A stretch of DNA of 64,000 nt, taken from contig CM060979.1 in assembly GCA_030765065.1 (NCBI GenBank), positions 16,521,001-16,585,000 on the forward strand. The letters are read 5' to 3'. Every line of letters starts with the position of its first letter. Within the stretch, counting starts at the first letter, position 1. The position numbers were made by a program, and so were the translations under genes. Below, one piece after another: positions 1 through 9,869 of the stretch. The stretch is from Deroplatys truncata (Eukaryota; Arthropoda; Insecta; Mantodea; Mantidae). The notes below the pieces were generated by a model. That model was not told the origin of the DNA. It saw only the letters and a list, made by a program, of their open reading frames with translations, and did not search any database.

Positions 1-789
1 ATGACAGACATAAAGAATTGTAAGGGGTGAATATTCTTGTTGCTCCATTGGGTGTTTTAGGCGAGAAACCCTGTCTTATGAAAACCAAAATTGTACAACA
101 TTGCAATGCTGATGTTATAGTAAATTTAATACTTGACACACTAGATCTTATTGGTGTTCTCAAGTCTAACTTCAGTGTTTTAACATCGGACAATGCAACA
201 TATATGCTTTCTGCTGGCAGACAATTGGCCGGAGTTGCCTCAGCTTTTACATTCTACCTGTTGGGCTTTGCATTGCACCTTTGTGCTGAAGAGGTTAGAT
301 TTTCACTCAAAATTGCTGATGAATTCACTGCAGCTGTTAAGACTGTTTTAGTAAAAACTCCAACCAGAAGGGAGAGATTACTGGACTGCTTAAAGGAATC
401 AGAAGCATTTGATATGCCTCCATTTCCAGTAATTATTCATTCGGGCACATGGCTGAAGGCAAGAAAATATCACATCATGAATTTCAATGTAGAAACGGAT
501 TGATCTGGAAGATGGTGAAGGTAGTGCTGCTGTAACAGATTTAAAATGACTGGTTGAAAATGAAACCCTTCAACTTCAACTCAGAACTATAACTGAAATA
601 TCTCTATGGTTTTAGAACCATATAATACTGATGTAACACAGACCTGGCTTAACCTATCATCAGTTCTTCATATGCTTCAAAGTTCTGGTGTAGCATGTAA
701 AAACCTTGAGACATATATGAATGAACGCCATCCTGCAAAAAGCTTCTGGAAGGAAGTTCAGAATTTAGATCCAATATTAGCCATTCCTA
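1..789 (+). pseudogene. hAT transposase relic, catalytic part
   Basis: This is a broken hAT-superfamily transposase, truncated by the window start. The frame at 27-503 contains LTSDNATYML, the hAT catalytic Asp block, followed by ALHLCAEEVRFS, which resembles the Cys/His stretch after it, and then a TPTRRERLLDCL block. The frame at 606-806 resembles the segment before the C-terminal dimerisation domain (SFWKEVQNLDPILAIP). A stop and frame change near 500-600 separates them. The gene is then interrupted at 789 by a 910-bp MITE and resumes at 1702; removing the MITE and one TA restores the reading frame. It is an inactive relic with no function inferred. Assignment to hAT is confident from the motifs; the family within hAT is unknown. 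Confidence 0.75.
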
Positions 790-1699
790 TACCTTTTTCA
801 CTATAAGCTGAAAGGAGAAGTAAACAAAACCACGTGACAAGACAGCACCTCATTGGCTGGTGGACAAGTTATAACCTTTCCCGCTAAGCATGTCGTCTCT
901 TCCTCTACAAAAAAACAGTTCGGTTCATATCATAACATTTTGTGGTTATTCTCGTGCAGAGAAATTTAAAAAAGCTCATTATTATAAAAGTTAAATTTAT
1001 GAAACTAAATGTGTTTGTTCAGATTCAGCTATAACTACATGAACCGTTATAGCAGAGGGTTTAAGAGGCTATGCACAGGCGCTGCAGTTCGTTTCCGGTT
1101 TCTGGCTGAAAATCTTCTGCCACTGTAGAAAACATAAACGAGGGAAATGGAAACAAGACAAATTCTGTGAAAAGTACCCACCTTCAATCCACAATGAATA
1201 TGGTTGGCCATTGTTTAGCAATAATTAAACTTCTTTGTTAGTGATGCAAAATTGTTGCTCGGATAGCTTGGGTCTCATTTGTTTTCTGTTGTGTTTTAAC
1301 CTATAGCGCTAATTGTTATTTAACTTGTTGACTCGTAAAAGGTTAAAGCTAAGGTGATATACTGATATTAGTCATTAAATGAATTATTTCTAAAGCCTGA
1401 AGTTAAGAACACTTTAATCCAGTACCTTTAATTGAGGATGCTGAACTGTTCAGGTACAACTTTTATTTGTCTACGCTTAGTACTATGTGTTAGAAGACAA
1501 AATACAGGAATCAGACATACAGTGTTTAAAAGCTAATGATTCCCAAGCTGCACAATATACTGTATTTGAACTCTGTCTGAAGTAATTTCCTCTCAAGGAT
1601 CTTAGTTCCTCATCCTCCACATGGTGCTGCCATGTGCTCGGCAGAGTAATACATTTAAGTTTTGTTTACTGCTACTATCAGCTTATAGTGAGAAAGGTA
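790..1699 (+). mobile_element. MITE T1, copy 1 (TA target, ~40-bp TIRs)
   Basis: Non-autonomous DNA element of 910 bp. The left end starts TACCTTTTTCACTATAAGCT and the right end reads as its near-perfect inverted complement (TACCTTTCTCACTATAAGCT). The inverted repeats run about 40 bp and finish in AGTAAACAAAAC. The flanking TA at 788-789 and 1700-1701 is the target duplication. No transposase-like frame is visible inside. A second copy lies at 58572-59471. TA duplication suggests mobilisation by a Tc1/mariner-like enzyme, which is inference. Confidence 0.85.
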
Positions 1700-2060
1700 T
1701 AGGCAGGTTTATTCCATCTTCACTTCAGGTGAATTGAAACGCTTCCCTAATATTAATGTTCCAGTGGAAGAAATATGAACATATGCAGCAATGGTACAGG
1801 AAGAAAATATGTCTTCTATTACTGCTTTACCCTTCTGGCAGAAACATTCCTCTTAAGATGCCTACACTAAGTAAGCTAGCAATGAGAGCAATAATGGTTC
1901 CTCCATTATCTACTTCAGTTGAGAGAAGCTTTTCTAAGCTCAATGGGTTTTAAATTCTAAACAGTCGTGTCTGACAAGAAAATCTTGAATCTCACTTAAA
2001 ACTTGCAATTAATCAACCTCAAGAGTGTGTTGCAGAGACTTAAGCTACTTGTACACGATC
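1700..2060 (+). pseudogene. hAT transposase relic, C-terminal dimerisation domain
   Basis: Continuation of the hAT relic at 1-789. The frame at 1756-1953 ends with LAMRAIMVPPLSTSVERSFS, the signature of the hAT C-terminal dimerisation region (small residues, then a Glu-Arg-x-Phe-Ser core). The following bases still read as the usual LNSRL...NLESHL block with frame breaks. A frame break near 1740-1756 separates it from the residues just after the MITE junction. It ends without a recognisable terminal inverted repeat. Confidence 0.75.
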
Positions 2061-2482
2061 AAAGATATGACAATGATTTGATGGTTTCAGCCAATGAAAT
2101 GCAAGTATTTACAGTTTGTCACAAAATCTGCAACAAGGCTGAAAGCGAAAAGTAAACAAAAATGGCTATCCGGCCAAGGCATGTCATATGCAAACTGATT
2201 AGGTTATACCTAAGCTGATCATGCCCGTATGTCTAGGACTCTGTGGGTTACCACAAGATGAAGCAGATGAAGGCATATAAAGAAATTACTGCCAGACAGA
2301 TTTCCGAACTAAGTATACATTAATGCAATGTTATATTTATTTATTTATTTGTGCTAGCAATCTTTCTTAGAATATGGCTATACATCAGCCCAAGCTGTTA
2401 TCTTGCCACATTCTACCCATATTACACTCTTATTATAACATAAAAAAAAAGATAATAATAAAAATAATAGTAATGATACCAA

Positions 2483-2483
<1 letters not shown>
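2061..2483. other. No gene seen; AT-rich
   Basis: No coding pattern on either strand. It may include the eroded 3' end of the hAT element. Short A- and T-runs and a TTTA microsatellite (about 2333-2350) are the only structure. Confidence 0.5.
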
Positions 2484-2519
<36 letters not shown>

Positions 2520-2521
2520 TT
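2484..2521. repeat. (AAT)n microsatellite
   Basis: About twelve AAT units directly abutting the 3' end of the minus-strand LINE fragment that follows, so it is probably the LINE tail. Confidence 0.85.
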
Positions 2522-3113
2522 AATTCACATCTCTTTTTATTGTCCATAACCATTTCTTTTTTACTTTGGACAAGTATTCTCCTACCTTTTTACTATCCCT
2601 GTTAAAAATCTTGCTTAAGGCTACTTTCCTGTCCAGTTCGAACCATTTCCCATTTATAGCTTCTTTTCTCCAATGTTGTGTACCTTTACAGTCAAAAACG
2701 ATATGTTCTAAATCTTCTCTTTCCCCACATATAGGACACTGGTTCTGTGGGAACCCATTTCTCATTCCTATTAATCTCCATACACCTGCTCGTACCCAGG
2801 CTATACTTTCCCTTTGTTCCTTATTGAGTTATCCACATACTGTTCTCTAGCCCATACATTTTTTATTAATATATATATGATTCCAAGGAACTTTTCTTCC
2901 CAATGTTGCTAAATAAATTTTGTATCTCTATATCTTCAAACCTCTGCCCAGCTTCTTTCCAAAAACCCTTAACATTATTTTCCCTCCTTCTCCAGATTTC
3001 CCCATGACCACTATTTTCCAAATTAGTTTGTATATTATAACTCCACCCATTTTTCTTTAAGCTCCTTTCTTGGAATTCCAAACACTGCCTCAACAAGTTC
3101 TTCTCTTCTAAAC
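2522..3113 (-). pseudogene. LINE 3' end (non-LTR retrotransposon)
   Basis: C-terminal part of a non-LTR retrotransposon ORF2 on the minus strand. The frame 2765-2520 carries CPICGEREDLEHIVFDC, a C-x2-C...H...C knuckle typical of the end of LINE ORF2. The frame 3096-2866 carries EIWRRRENNVKGFWKEAGQ. Both blocks match in order the plus-strand LINE relic at 21867-22618 (CLICGGKEDVEHILFEC; MWRRRENNVNNFWK), so they are the same family. It is truncated upstream near 3113 and ends in an ATT-rich tail. The clade is not determined. Confidence 0.8.
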
Positions 3114-3590
3114 AATGTTATATAGTGTGGTTAACCTATCAGTTGGTGTTATTTCCATTGTATTATATGATCGTAATGTGGTTTCATTGGATGTAATACA
3201 TGAAAGTGCTATATAATATTGGTATAGAACAGTATTTCATTGCAAACTGTTATACTGTGACGCAAATAGTAAATTACTTTGTGCGTGATAAATTATTTAT
3301 TAATGTGTTCTGAAGGGTTTCAGTTTGAAAAAAAGACAACTTGTAAATACACATTTATGACATTGTCAAGTCTTGTCCAATCTTGTCACATATTGAAAAA
3401 TGCTTGACAATTTTTCTTGTAAACTACTGAATTGAAAGAAAAGTTTGACCGTGTACATGATTTTCATTCTTTAGCATTGTTCTCTTATTGTGGTGTGTTC
3501 TTGTATAACTTTATATTATTTTTGTAAACAATATCATATAAATTCATATAAGATACTACAGTTTATTTGTATCAAAGAAATGCATTATAA
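3114..3590. other. No gene seen; AT-rich spacer
   Basis: No convincing frame or repeat boundary. 3480-3590 leads directly into the first family A element. Confidence 0.45.
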
Positions 3591-3884
3591 AAAATCTGAT
3601 GTGTTACACTCACATGACTTTCTCTACTCTTGTACAAACTATTTTTACAAACGATTATTCTCCATATGCTTCATGTTAATTGACATATCGAGATGTCAAT
3701 CTTATTGCTAATTTTCTTGTAGATGCAAGGGGAATATGGAAGGTTTTAAGTGATAGTCAAATCTTTTAAGCGCTGGTTGCTATGTGGAGTATTCCATTCT
3801 CTTTGCATGTCCAGGACATAAAAAAAATGAATAACGAATTTGAGAAAAAGTATTGGAAAATTTAAGGGAATAACAAGCAATATC

Positions 3885-5112
3885 TGATGCAGTAATTTGT
3901 ATCACAAATTACTTAAATGTAAATAATGATTGTAATATGAATATGCATTTTTATGTGACATTGATTTCAGATGTTTATTAATTGTAATTATTATTTGGAA
4001 ATAAGTTTATACGGCCTTACTGAAACTGTCAATAATAGCGCAATAATGCAGCGAGGGGGTGAGTTGTTTGTCATTATTGGAAACGAGGAAGTTACGTAAT
4101 GTTGGCGCGTTTTCGGTAGAAACTTCTGGAATGTTTCCTCCCTAAAGCATATGTATTCATAATTTTAATTGGATATTAAGATAGACGCTAATGTTGGCGC
4201 ATTTTATTAGCCAATTGCAGTTCAGTTATAATCTTTAGGCGTATCTGGATGCAGGATTATAAATAGGGTAGGTTAGAGGTAGCTTCATGCTCAGTTCATC
4301 AAAAATCTGTGTACACTACACGTCGTCTTCAGTCAGTCAGTCCTTCAGTTCGCCGAAAGCATTCATACATTACACGTCGTATTTAGCCCAGTTCATCAAA
4401 AATCTGTGTACACTACACGTCGTCTTCAGTCAGTCAGTTCGTCATACATCGGATATAGATTCACAAGTTACGCGCAGCAGAATTATGAAAGATCTAAAAT
4501 ATGGTAAAGTTAATTATACAAAAGGTTGAAGTACGTTGATTAAAAGTGATCAGTAAGAAGTTATTATAACAGTTTCAGTTTGGCGAGTATCTAGATCAAT
4601 ATGTAAAAGTGATAGTGAACGTGTTCGACAATAAAAATTATAAAACAAATTTCTTCATCAGTGTTCTTTTTGGATAAAAGATTCCTTTCCGTTTACACAA
4701 CCCTGATCAAGACACATGTTCGACCCAAGATAAGATAATAGCTAGCCGGAGGACAGTGAAACAGAATTGAATAGAAATTAAAAGTTAAATTCTTTCAAAC
4801 ACAAAACTAATACTGCCACAAATTGCTAACACTAGATGGAGCTACAAACCGAACAAATGAATGACGTCACAAGATGGCTTCAACACACGTGATGTAAACA
4901 AACATTTGTAAGTAATACCGTTACAAATTGGCTACCACAACGTGGGGCTAACAAATACAAACCTTAAAACAAGAATGTTATCACAAATTGGCTCCCATAC
5001 GTGGGGCAGTTAAAATTATGTAACCAAACAAAACAAAAGCAACACAACATAAGATCTTCAAGTTCTAATAATTTACGTAAAAACATATTACGTAAACATT
5101 CAAACTATCACA
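3885..5112 (+). mobile_element. Family B solo-LTR-like element, copy B1
   Basis: 1228-bp insertion starting TGATGCAGTAATTTG and ending CTATCACA, flanked by the 4-bp duplication TATC (3881-3884 and 5113-5116); the family A sequence is continuous on either side. TG...CA ends and a 4-bp duplication fit a gypsy-type LTR. It has a TATA box at 4258-4265 and an AATAAA-type signal near 4630. Two motifs (4928-4948 and 4988-5007) read TTGGCT-CCC-ACGTGGGGC and resemble a primer-binding site for tRNA-Lys(CUU). The second follows an ATCACA that matches the element's own 3' end. No coding sequence. Confidence 0.7.
4258..4265 (+). promoter_or_regulatory. TATA box of LTR-like element B1
   Basis: TATAAATA followed by GGGTAGGTT. 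The same box occurs at the matching place in B2 (6803-6810) and, altered, in B3 (54295-54302). Probably the LTR promoter. Confidence 0.5.
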
Positions 5113-5673
5113 TATCTCGAAAATGGTTCACTCAACAAAAAAAATGTATATGACATAAATTGTGTATTTTAACACGATCTACATTTTTTGTGTAGTAAAA
5201 TTTTGTCTATCTCTTATGGTTTACCGGTTATGCAAAAGTTGTTCACAATGAAGAAAACTTTTGGAGACATTCCCAGAAAATTTGAGATATACATTTCATT
5301 TGTCATAAAAATATCTTAAACATATGATATTTTAATCAAAATCATTAGAGCCATTTTTGAGAAAATTAAAATTTTCGAAAAATGTTCCATGTAAAGGGTA
5401 ATCTGGGGTGGGGGGATTTTCTTGAAAACCTTCGTGTCGCATCTCTGGAAGAAATGAACATAAATACCAACTTTGGTGTTTATCCGACTGTTCGTTTCTG
5501 AGTTATGCTGTTCACAGACAGACACACACACACACAAGGACATGTTTCCAAAAATGCTTTTTTTGGATTCAGGGGGTCTCAAAAGATATATTTCCGGTGA
5601 AATCTCGGTATCGAATTTTTGGGTGCAATACAATACTTCCCCTACTTACTATACGTAGTGGAGAAAGTAAAAA

Positions 5674-6195
5674 TAAAGCATAATGTGATTTGCTTTAGTC
5701 ATAAGTATATAAAATGCAAACTCAGCATTTCGAGCTCTTGTTAACAGTTTCTGCTAATTTCCAAACAATACTAAAGACAGCAAAAATATTAAGGGGGAGG
5801 GTATACATAGAGATACATTTTTTAAACAGTTTGTATAAATTAAATTAATATGAAATAATTCTGATTTGAAATATTTAAATAAATTGATTTTATATTCACA
5901 GATTAAGGTGCAGCAATTGGAATTGAAATTAGGATAGGATGTTTTGCATATGCTAAGTGGTAAATGTGTTGTAACATGAGAATTAATGACCACTGTGAAG
6001 TATTTTATATTACTGCTGCAGGACATTTTATTTCACTACAAAATAGTGTTTCTAGTTACATTCTAAACTGGCAGATATTACACTTATTTACAAACCACTC
6101 AAATTTAGCAATGGAACAGAACCATGCCTCCAATATGTTAACATGGTTGTAGGCCATCTAAAGTACAGTTTCTGTTGCTGTCACCTTTGGCAATA
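5674..6195. other. No gene seen
   Basis: AT-rich, with no recognised repeat or coding pattern. It lies between family A copy A1 and the first SINE. Confidence 0.45.
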
Positions 6196-7425
6196 TTGTC
6201 TGTGGTATAGGGTTACCATGCTAGCCTCTAGTTCCCGAGGTTGCAGGGTCAAACCCAGCAGAGGTCGATGGATTTTTTTGGGCATAAATAGCCTTAGCAT
6301 GGCTTCCTTCAGAAGGGAAGTAAAGCCGGTGATCCCGTGTCGTAGATTTACAGCACAAAAAAGAACCTCAAGGCTGATAAAGAGGCCTCTGAGCAAAATT
6401 ACTGGTATTTCACGCCCAATATAGAATGATGCAGTAATTTGTATCACAAATTACTTAAATGTAAATAATGATTGTAATATGAATATGCATTTTTATGTGA
6501 CATTGATTTCAGACGTTTATTAATTGTAAATATTGTTGGAAAGTAAATTTATAAGGCTTTACTGAAACTGTCAATAATAGCGCAATAATGCAGCGAGGGG
6601 GGTGAGCTGTTTATCATTATTGGAAACAAGGAAGTTACGTAATGTTGGCGCGTTTTCGGTAGAAACTTCTGGAATATTTTCTCCCTAAAAGCAATATGTA
6701 TTCGTGGTTTTCATTGGATATTAAAATAGACGCTAATGTTGGCGCGTTTTATTAGCCAATAACAGCTCAGTTATAATCTTTAGGCGTATCTTGATGCAGG
6801 CGTATAAATAGGGTAGGTTCGAGGTAGCTTGTCCCCAGTTCATCAAAAATCTGTGTACACTATACGTCGTCTTCAGTCAGTTCGTCGAAAGTATTAGTAC
6901 GACATACATCGGATTTAGATTCACAAGTTATGCGCAGCAGAATTATGAAAGATCTAAAGTATGGTAAAGTTAAATATACAAAAGATTGAAGTACGTGGAT
7001 TAAAAGAATTATCAGTAAGAAGTTGTTATAACAGTTTCAGTTTGGCGAGTATCTAGATCAATATGTAAAAGTGCTAGTGAACGTGTTCGACAATAAAAAT
7101 TATAAAACAAATTTCTTCATCAGTGTAATTTTTGGATAAAAGATTCCTTTCCGTTTCACAACCTGTATAGAGACACATGTTCGACCCAAGCCAACAGGAT
7201 AATAGCTAGCCGGAGGACATTTGTAAACAAACATAACTAATACCGTTACAAATTGGCTACCACAACGTGGGGCTCAAAACATATACAATTAATACCGTCG
7301 CAAATTGGCTCCCAAACGTGGGGCTCAACAACAAAACATATACAACATGAATATCTATCGCAAGAATTAGACGCTAAGTACCACAGTACTTACAGAGCAT
7401 CCATAAATAAAATTCAATTTCATTG
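6196..7425 (+). mobile_element. tRNA-headed SINE copy S1, split by B2
   Basis: SINE in two pieces, 6196-6426 and 7367-7425. The head contains a degenerate A box (GTGGTATAGGGTTACC) and B box (GGGTCAAACCC), followed by a body shared with S2-S5 (CTCTGAGCAAAATTAC, CACGCCCAATATAGAATG) and an ATAAATAAAA tail. Pol III-type internal promoter boxes identify it as tRNA-derived. The body stops at AGAA (6426) and resumes after a second AGAA (7363-7366), because LTR-like element B2 inserted there. Confidence 0.8.
6427..7362 (+). mobile_element. Family B solo-LTR-like element, copy B2
   Basis: 936-bp element starting TGATGCAGTAATTTG and ending CTATCGCA, flanked by the 4-bp duplication AGAA (6423-6426, 7363-7366) and inserted into SINE S1. 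TATA box at 6803-6810; polyadenylation-like AATAAAAATT near 7095. Two tandem primer-site-like motifs lie at 7253-7273 and 7305-7324, each preceded by a CA that could be an LTR end. Shorter than B1 because the region around and after the second motif is reduced. Confidence 0.7.
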
Positions 7426-7515
7426 TTTGAATAATAAAAAAATGTAAAGTCATGTCTACACCCTGGTGCTTAGAATGTATATTTTCACACAAATAAATTG
7501 ATGAAAACTATTTAC

Positions 7516-7654
7516 CTGTCTAATATCCTGCTTAGATGTTTAGCCACAAAATTCTGAAATTCTGGAGTAACATTAAGTGGATGGCACTCTTGTTCTTTTT
7601 CTAGCTGTGCTCTTATTGAAGGACGTTTTTCACATTTTTGAACTCCTTTTTCAG
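7516..7654 (-). CDS. CUSTOS-like protein, internal exon
   Basis: Minus-strand exon of a CUSTOS/C12orf43-like gene. The vertebrate CUSTOS protein is described as a nuclear Wnt-signalling modulator; function here is inferred only. The acceptor TTGCAG lies just above 7654 and the donor ACAG|GTAAATAG at 7516. It enters in phase 1, matching the phase-1 end of the exon at 13626-13740, and leaves in phase 2. The 45 codons include NVTPEFQNFVAKHLSRILD, which resembles the conserved TPEF-x2-HVAKKL-x2-LLD block of the family. A longer exon from an upstream AG would contain an in-frame stop, so the TTGCAG acceptor is preferred. The next exon is not seen below 7516, so the gene is incomplete here or broken. 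Confidence 0.6.
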
Positions 7655-8390
7655 CTGCAACAGTTTCCACACGAGTCACATATTACTTCATTCTCTTCAA
7701 TGTGAAAACTAAGAAAAGTTTAAAATTCAAACTCTACAAATACACTGGTATTTTCTGTGTTATGATTTAATAGATGTACAGAGTAACATCTATATACAAC
7801 AACAGCAACAATAATAATAAAAATAATATCTCTCACTAATTGATTGTTAGGAACTCAAACTTAAAATAAGCTGCATTAATACAGAGTCTTTAATTTGATG
7901 CATTGCCACATTACTGGGAATTGCTTGCCCTGCACTGCACTGTTTCTAACCAGTTCTGCTTCCTCTGCTCTCTCCCTCCTCTGTCTGCCAGCTAATCACA
8001 CTGTGAGACCACATGTAGTACTGTTCATAATGACAAAAAGTCTGTCTACTTTAGACACAGAATCTTCATGTATGATTCCTCTTTCACAAACTCTTGTAGA
8101 GAAGTGAGACAGCAATTTATAGACATATTCCTTGCTATTCATGCACCTCGCGGAGAAACCATTCATAATATAACTCTTTGACATCGCAGAAAAGTTACGT
8201 CCAAAACAATCACTGAGAAAAGTTGCAAAGGAACCAAGAATTTTACAAACCTCTGCTTGAAATGCCACTAAACTTTTAAAATTAAACCCTTATAAGATAA
8301 CAGTAGTTCAGGAATTGCAACCATGCGATGATGTGTGTGGAGTTAATTTCTGCAATTGGGTGTTGGATAGTATTAATGATCACTCTAATA

Positions 8391-9220
8391 TTTTTACTTT
8401 CTCTACTACGTATAGTAAGTAGGGGAAGTATTGTATTCCACCCAAAAATTCGATACCGAGATTTCACTGGAAATATGTTTTGAGACCCCCTGAATAAAAA
8501 AAAAGCATTTTTGGAAACATGTACGTGTGTGTCTGTGAACAGCATAACTCAGAAACGAACAGTCGGATAAACACCAAACTTGGTATTAGGTTCAGTATTT
8601 CCAGAGATGCGACACGAAGGTTTTCAAGAAAATCCCCCATCCCAGATTACACTTTACATGGAACATTTTTCGAAAATTTTAATTTTCTCAAAAATGGCTC
8701 TAACGATTTTGATGAAAATATCATATGTTTAAGATATTTTCATGACAAACAAAATGTATATCTTGAATTTTCTGGGAATGTCTCCAAAAGTATTCTTCAT
8801 TGTGAACGACTTTTGCATAACTGCTAAACCATAACAGATAGACAAAATTTTACTACACAAAAAATGTAGATCACGTTAAAATACACAATTTATGTCATAT
8901 ACATTTTTTTCGTTGAGTAAACCATTTTCGAGATATTGCTTGTTATTCCCTTAAATTTTCCAATACTTTTACTTTTTCTCAAATGGGAATTCGTTATTCA
9001 CTTTTATTTTGTGCTGGTAATGCAAAGAGAACCACATAGCAATCAGCTCTTAAAACATTTGACTATCGCTTAAAGCCTAGCATATTCCCCTTGCATCTAC
9101 AAGAAAATTAGCAATAAGATTAACATCTCGATTAACATGAAGCATATGGAGAATAAGCATTTGTAAAAATAGTTTGTACAAGAGTAGAGAAAGTCATGTG
9201 AGTGTAACACATCAGATTTT
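8391..9220 (+). mobile_element. Family A repeat, copy A2
   Basis: Complete 830-bp plus-strand copy from TTTTTACTTTCTCTACTACG to CATCAGATTTT, with a short TG tract (about 8524-8532) and the type I 3' half (AGAACCACATAGCAATCAG). T-runs flank both ends. Confidence 0.85.
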
Positions 9221-9869
9221 ATTTTATGGAAGAAGCATGGTTTTATTTGCATGTACATGAAAAATTAATGAGCGTAGTCCAAATTTTCTTAAAAGATGTG
9301 TGGTGGCACAAGGACATCATTTCCAACACCTATGACAAAGGTGTCTGGTTACTGCAGTTATAATTTGCATGAGAAAAATATTAGCTCAAATTTAAGGGGC
9401 TAAGAAATTTGACTGTCAACAAACAGGAAGCTTCCCGGTGACTGAAAGATTCCTGTTAGGCCGGCCATGCATCCAAATGAAGGCTCTGTATGTTGCTTAG
9501 AAATTGGTTATAATTCAATAATTTATGAGTGTCAAAATACTACTCAAATTTAAGACTGAATGATATAAAGAAAATTGAGACACATGAATACACAAAGTAT
9601 TTAACAGCATTCTCGTCTGACTGTAGGAATTTTTCTTTAATTTGGATCACTCCCTGCCCTCTTAGAATATGCAAAAAAAGCGCACAGATGTGTCATTGTA
9701 AAATAAATCAAAGGGGTAGTATATGGGCTCTGTGGGTGCCTTTCTTGCTGATGGAAAAGCACTATTAAAATATAGGAAATGTCATTTACCCCTACCAAGT
9801 CCAATATATGCATTCCAAGGACTGCTAAGCCATGCAAGGTCAAAACAGCGAATTCCCAATGCTTAAATG

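Larger units (their letters stand above)
3591..5673 (-). mobile_element. Family A repeat, copy A1 (interrupted)
   Basis: Minus-strand copy of an unrecognised dispersed repeat of about 0.85-0.95 kb. In its own orientation it begins TTTTTACTTTCTCTACTACG and ends GTAGAGAAAGTCATGTGAGT followed by a CATCAGA-plus-T-run. The ACTTTCTCTACT at the start and AGTAGAGAAAGT near the end form a 12-bp inverted repeat. A1 has the type I 3' half. A 1.2-kb LTR-like element (B1) is inserted at 3885-5112. No transposase or protein is recognised in the family; the short frames that recur come from a shared CA/TG microsatellite region. Confidence 0.85.

Noticed and set aside
3591..5673. Helitron origin for family A
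   Set aside because: No TC start, no CTRR end with a hairpin, and the flanks are T-runs instead of A|T.
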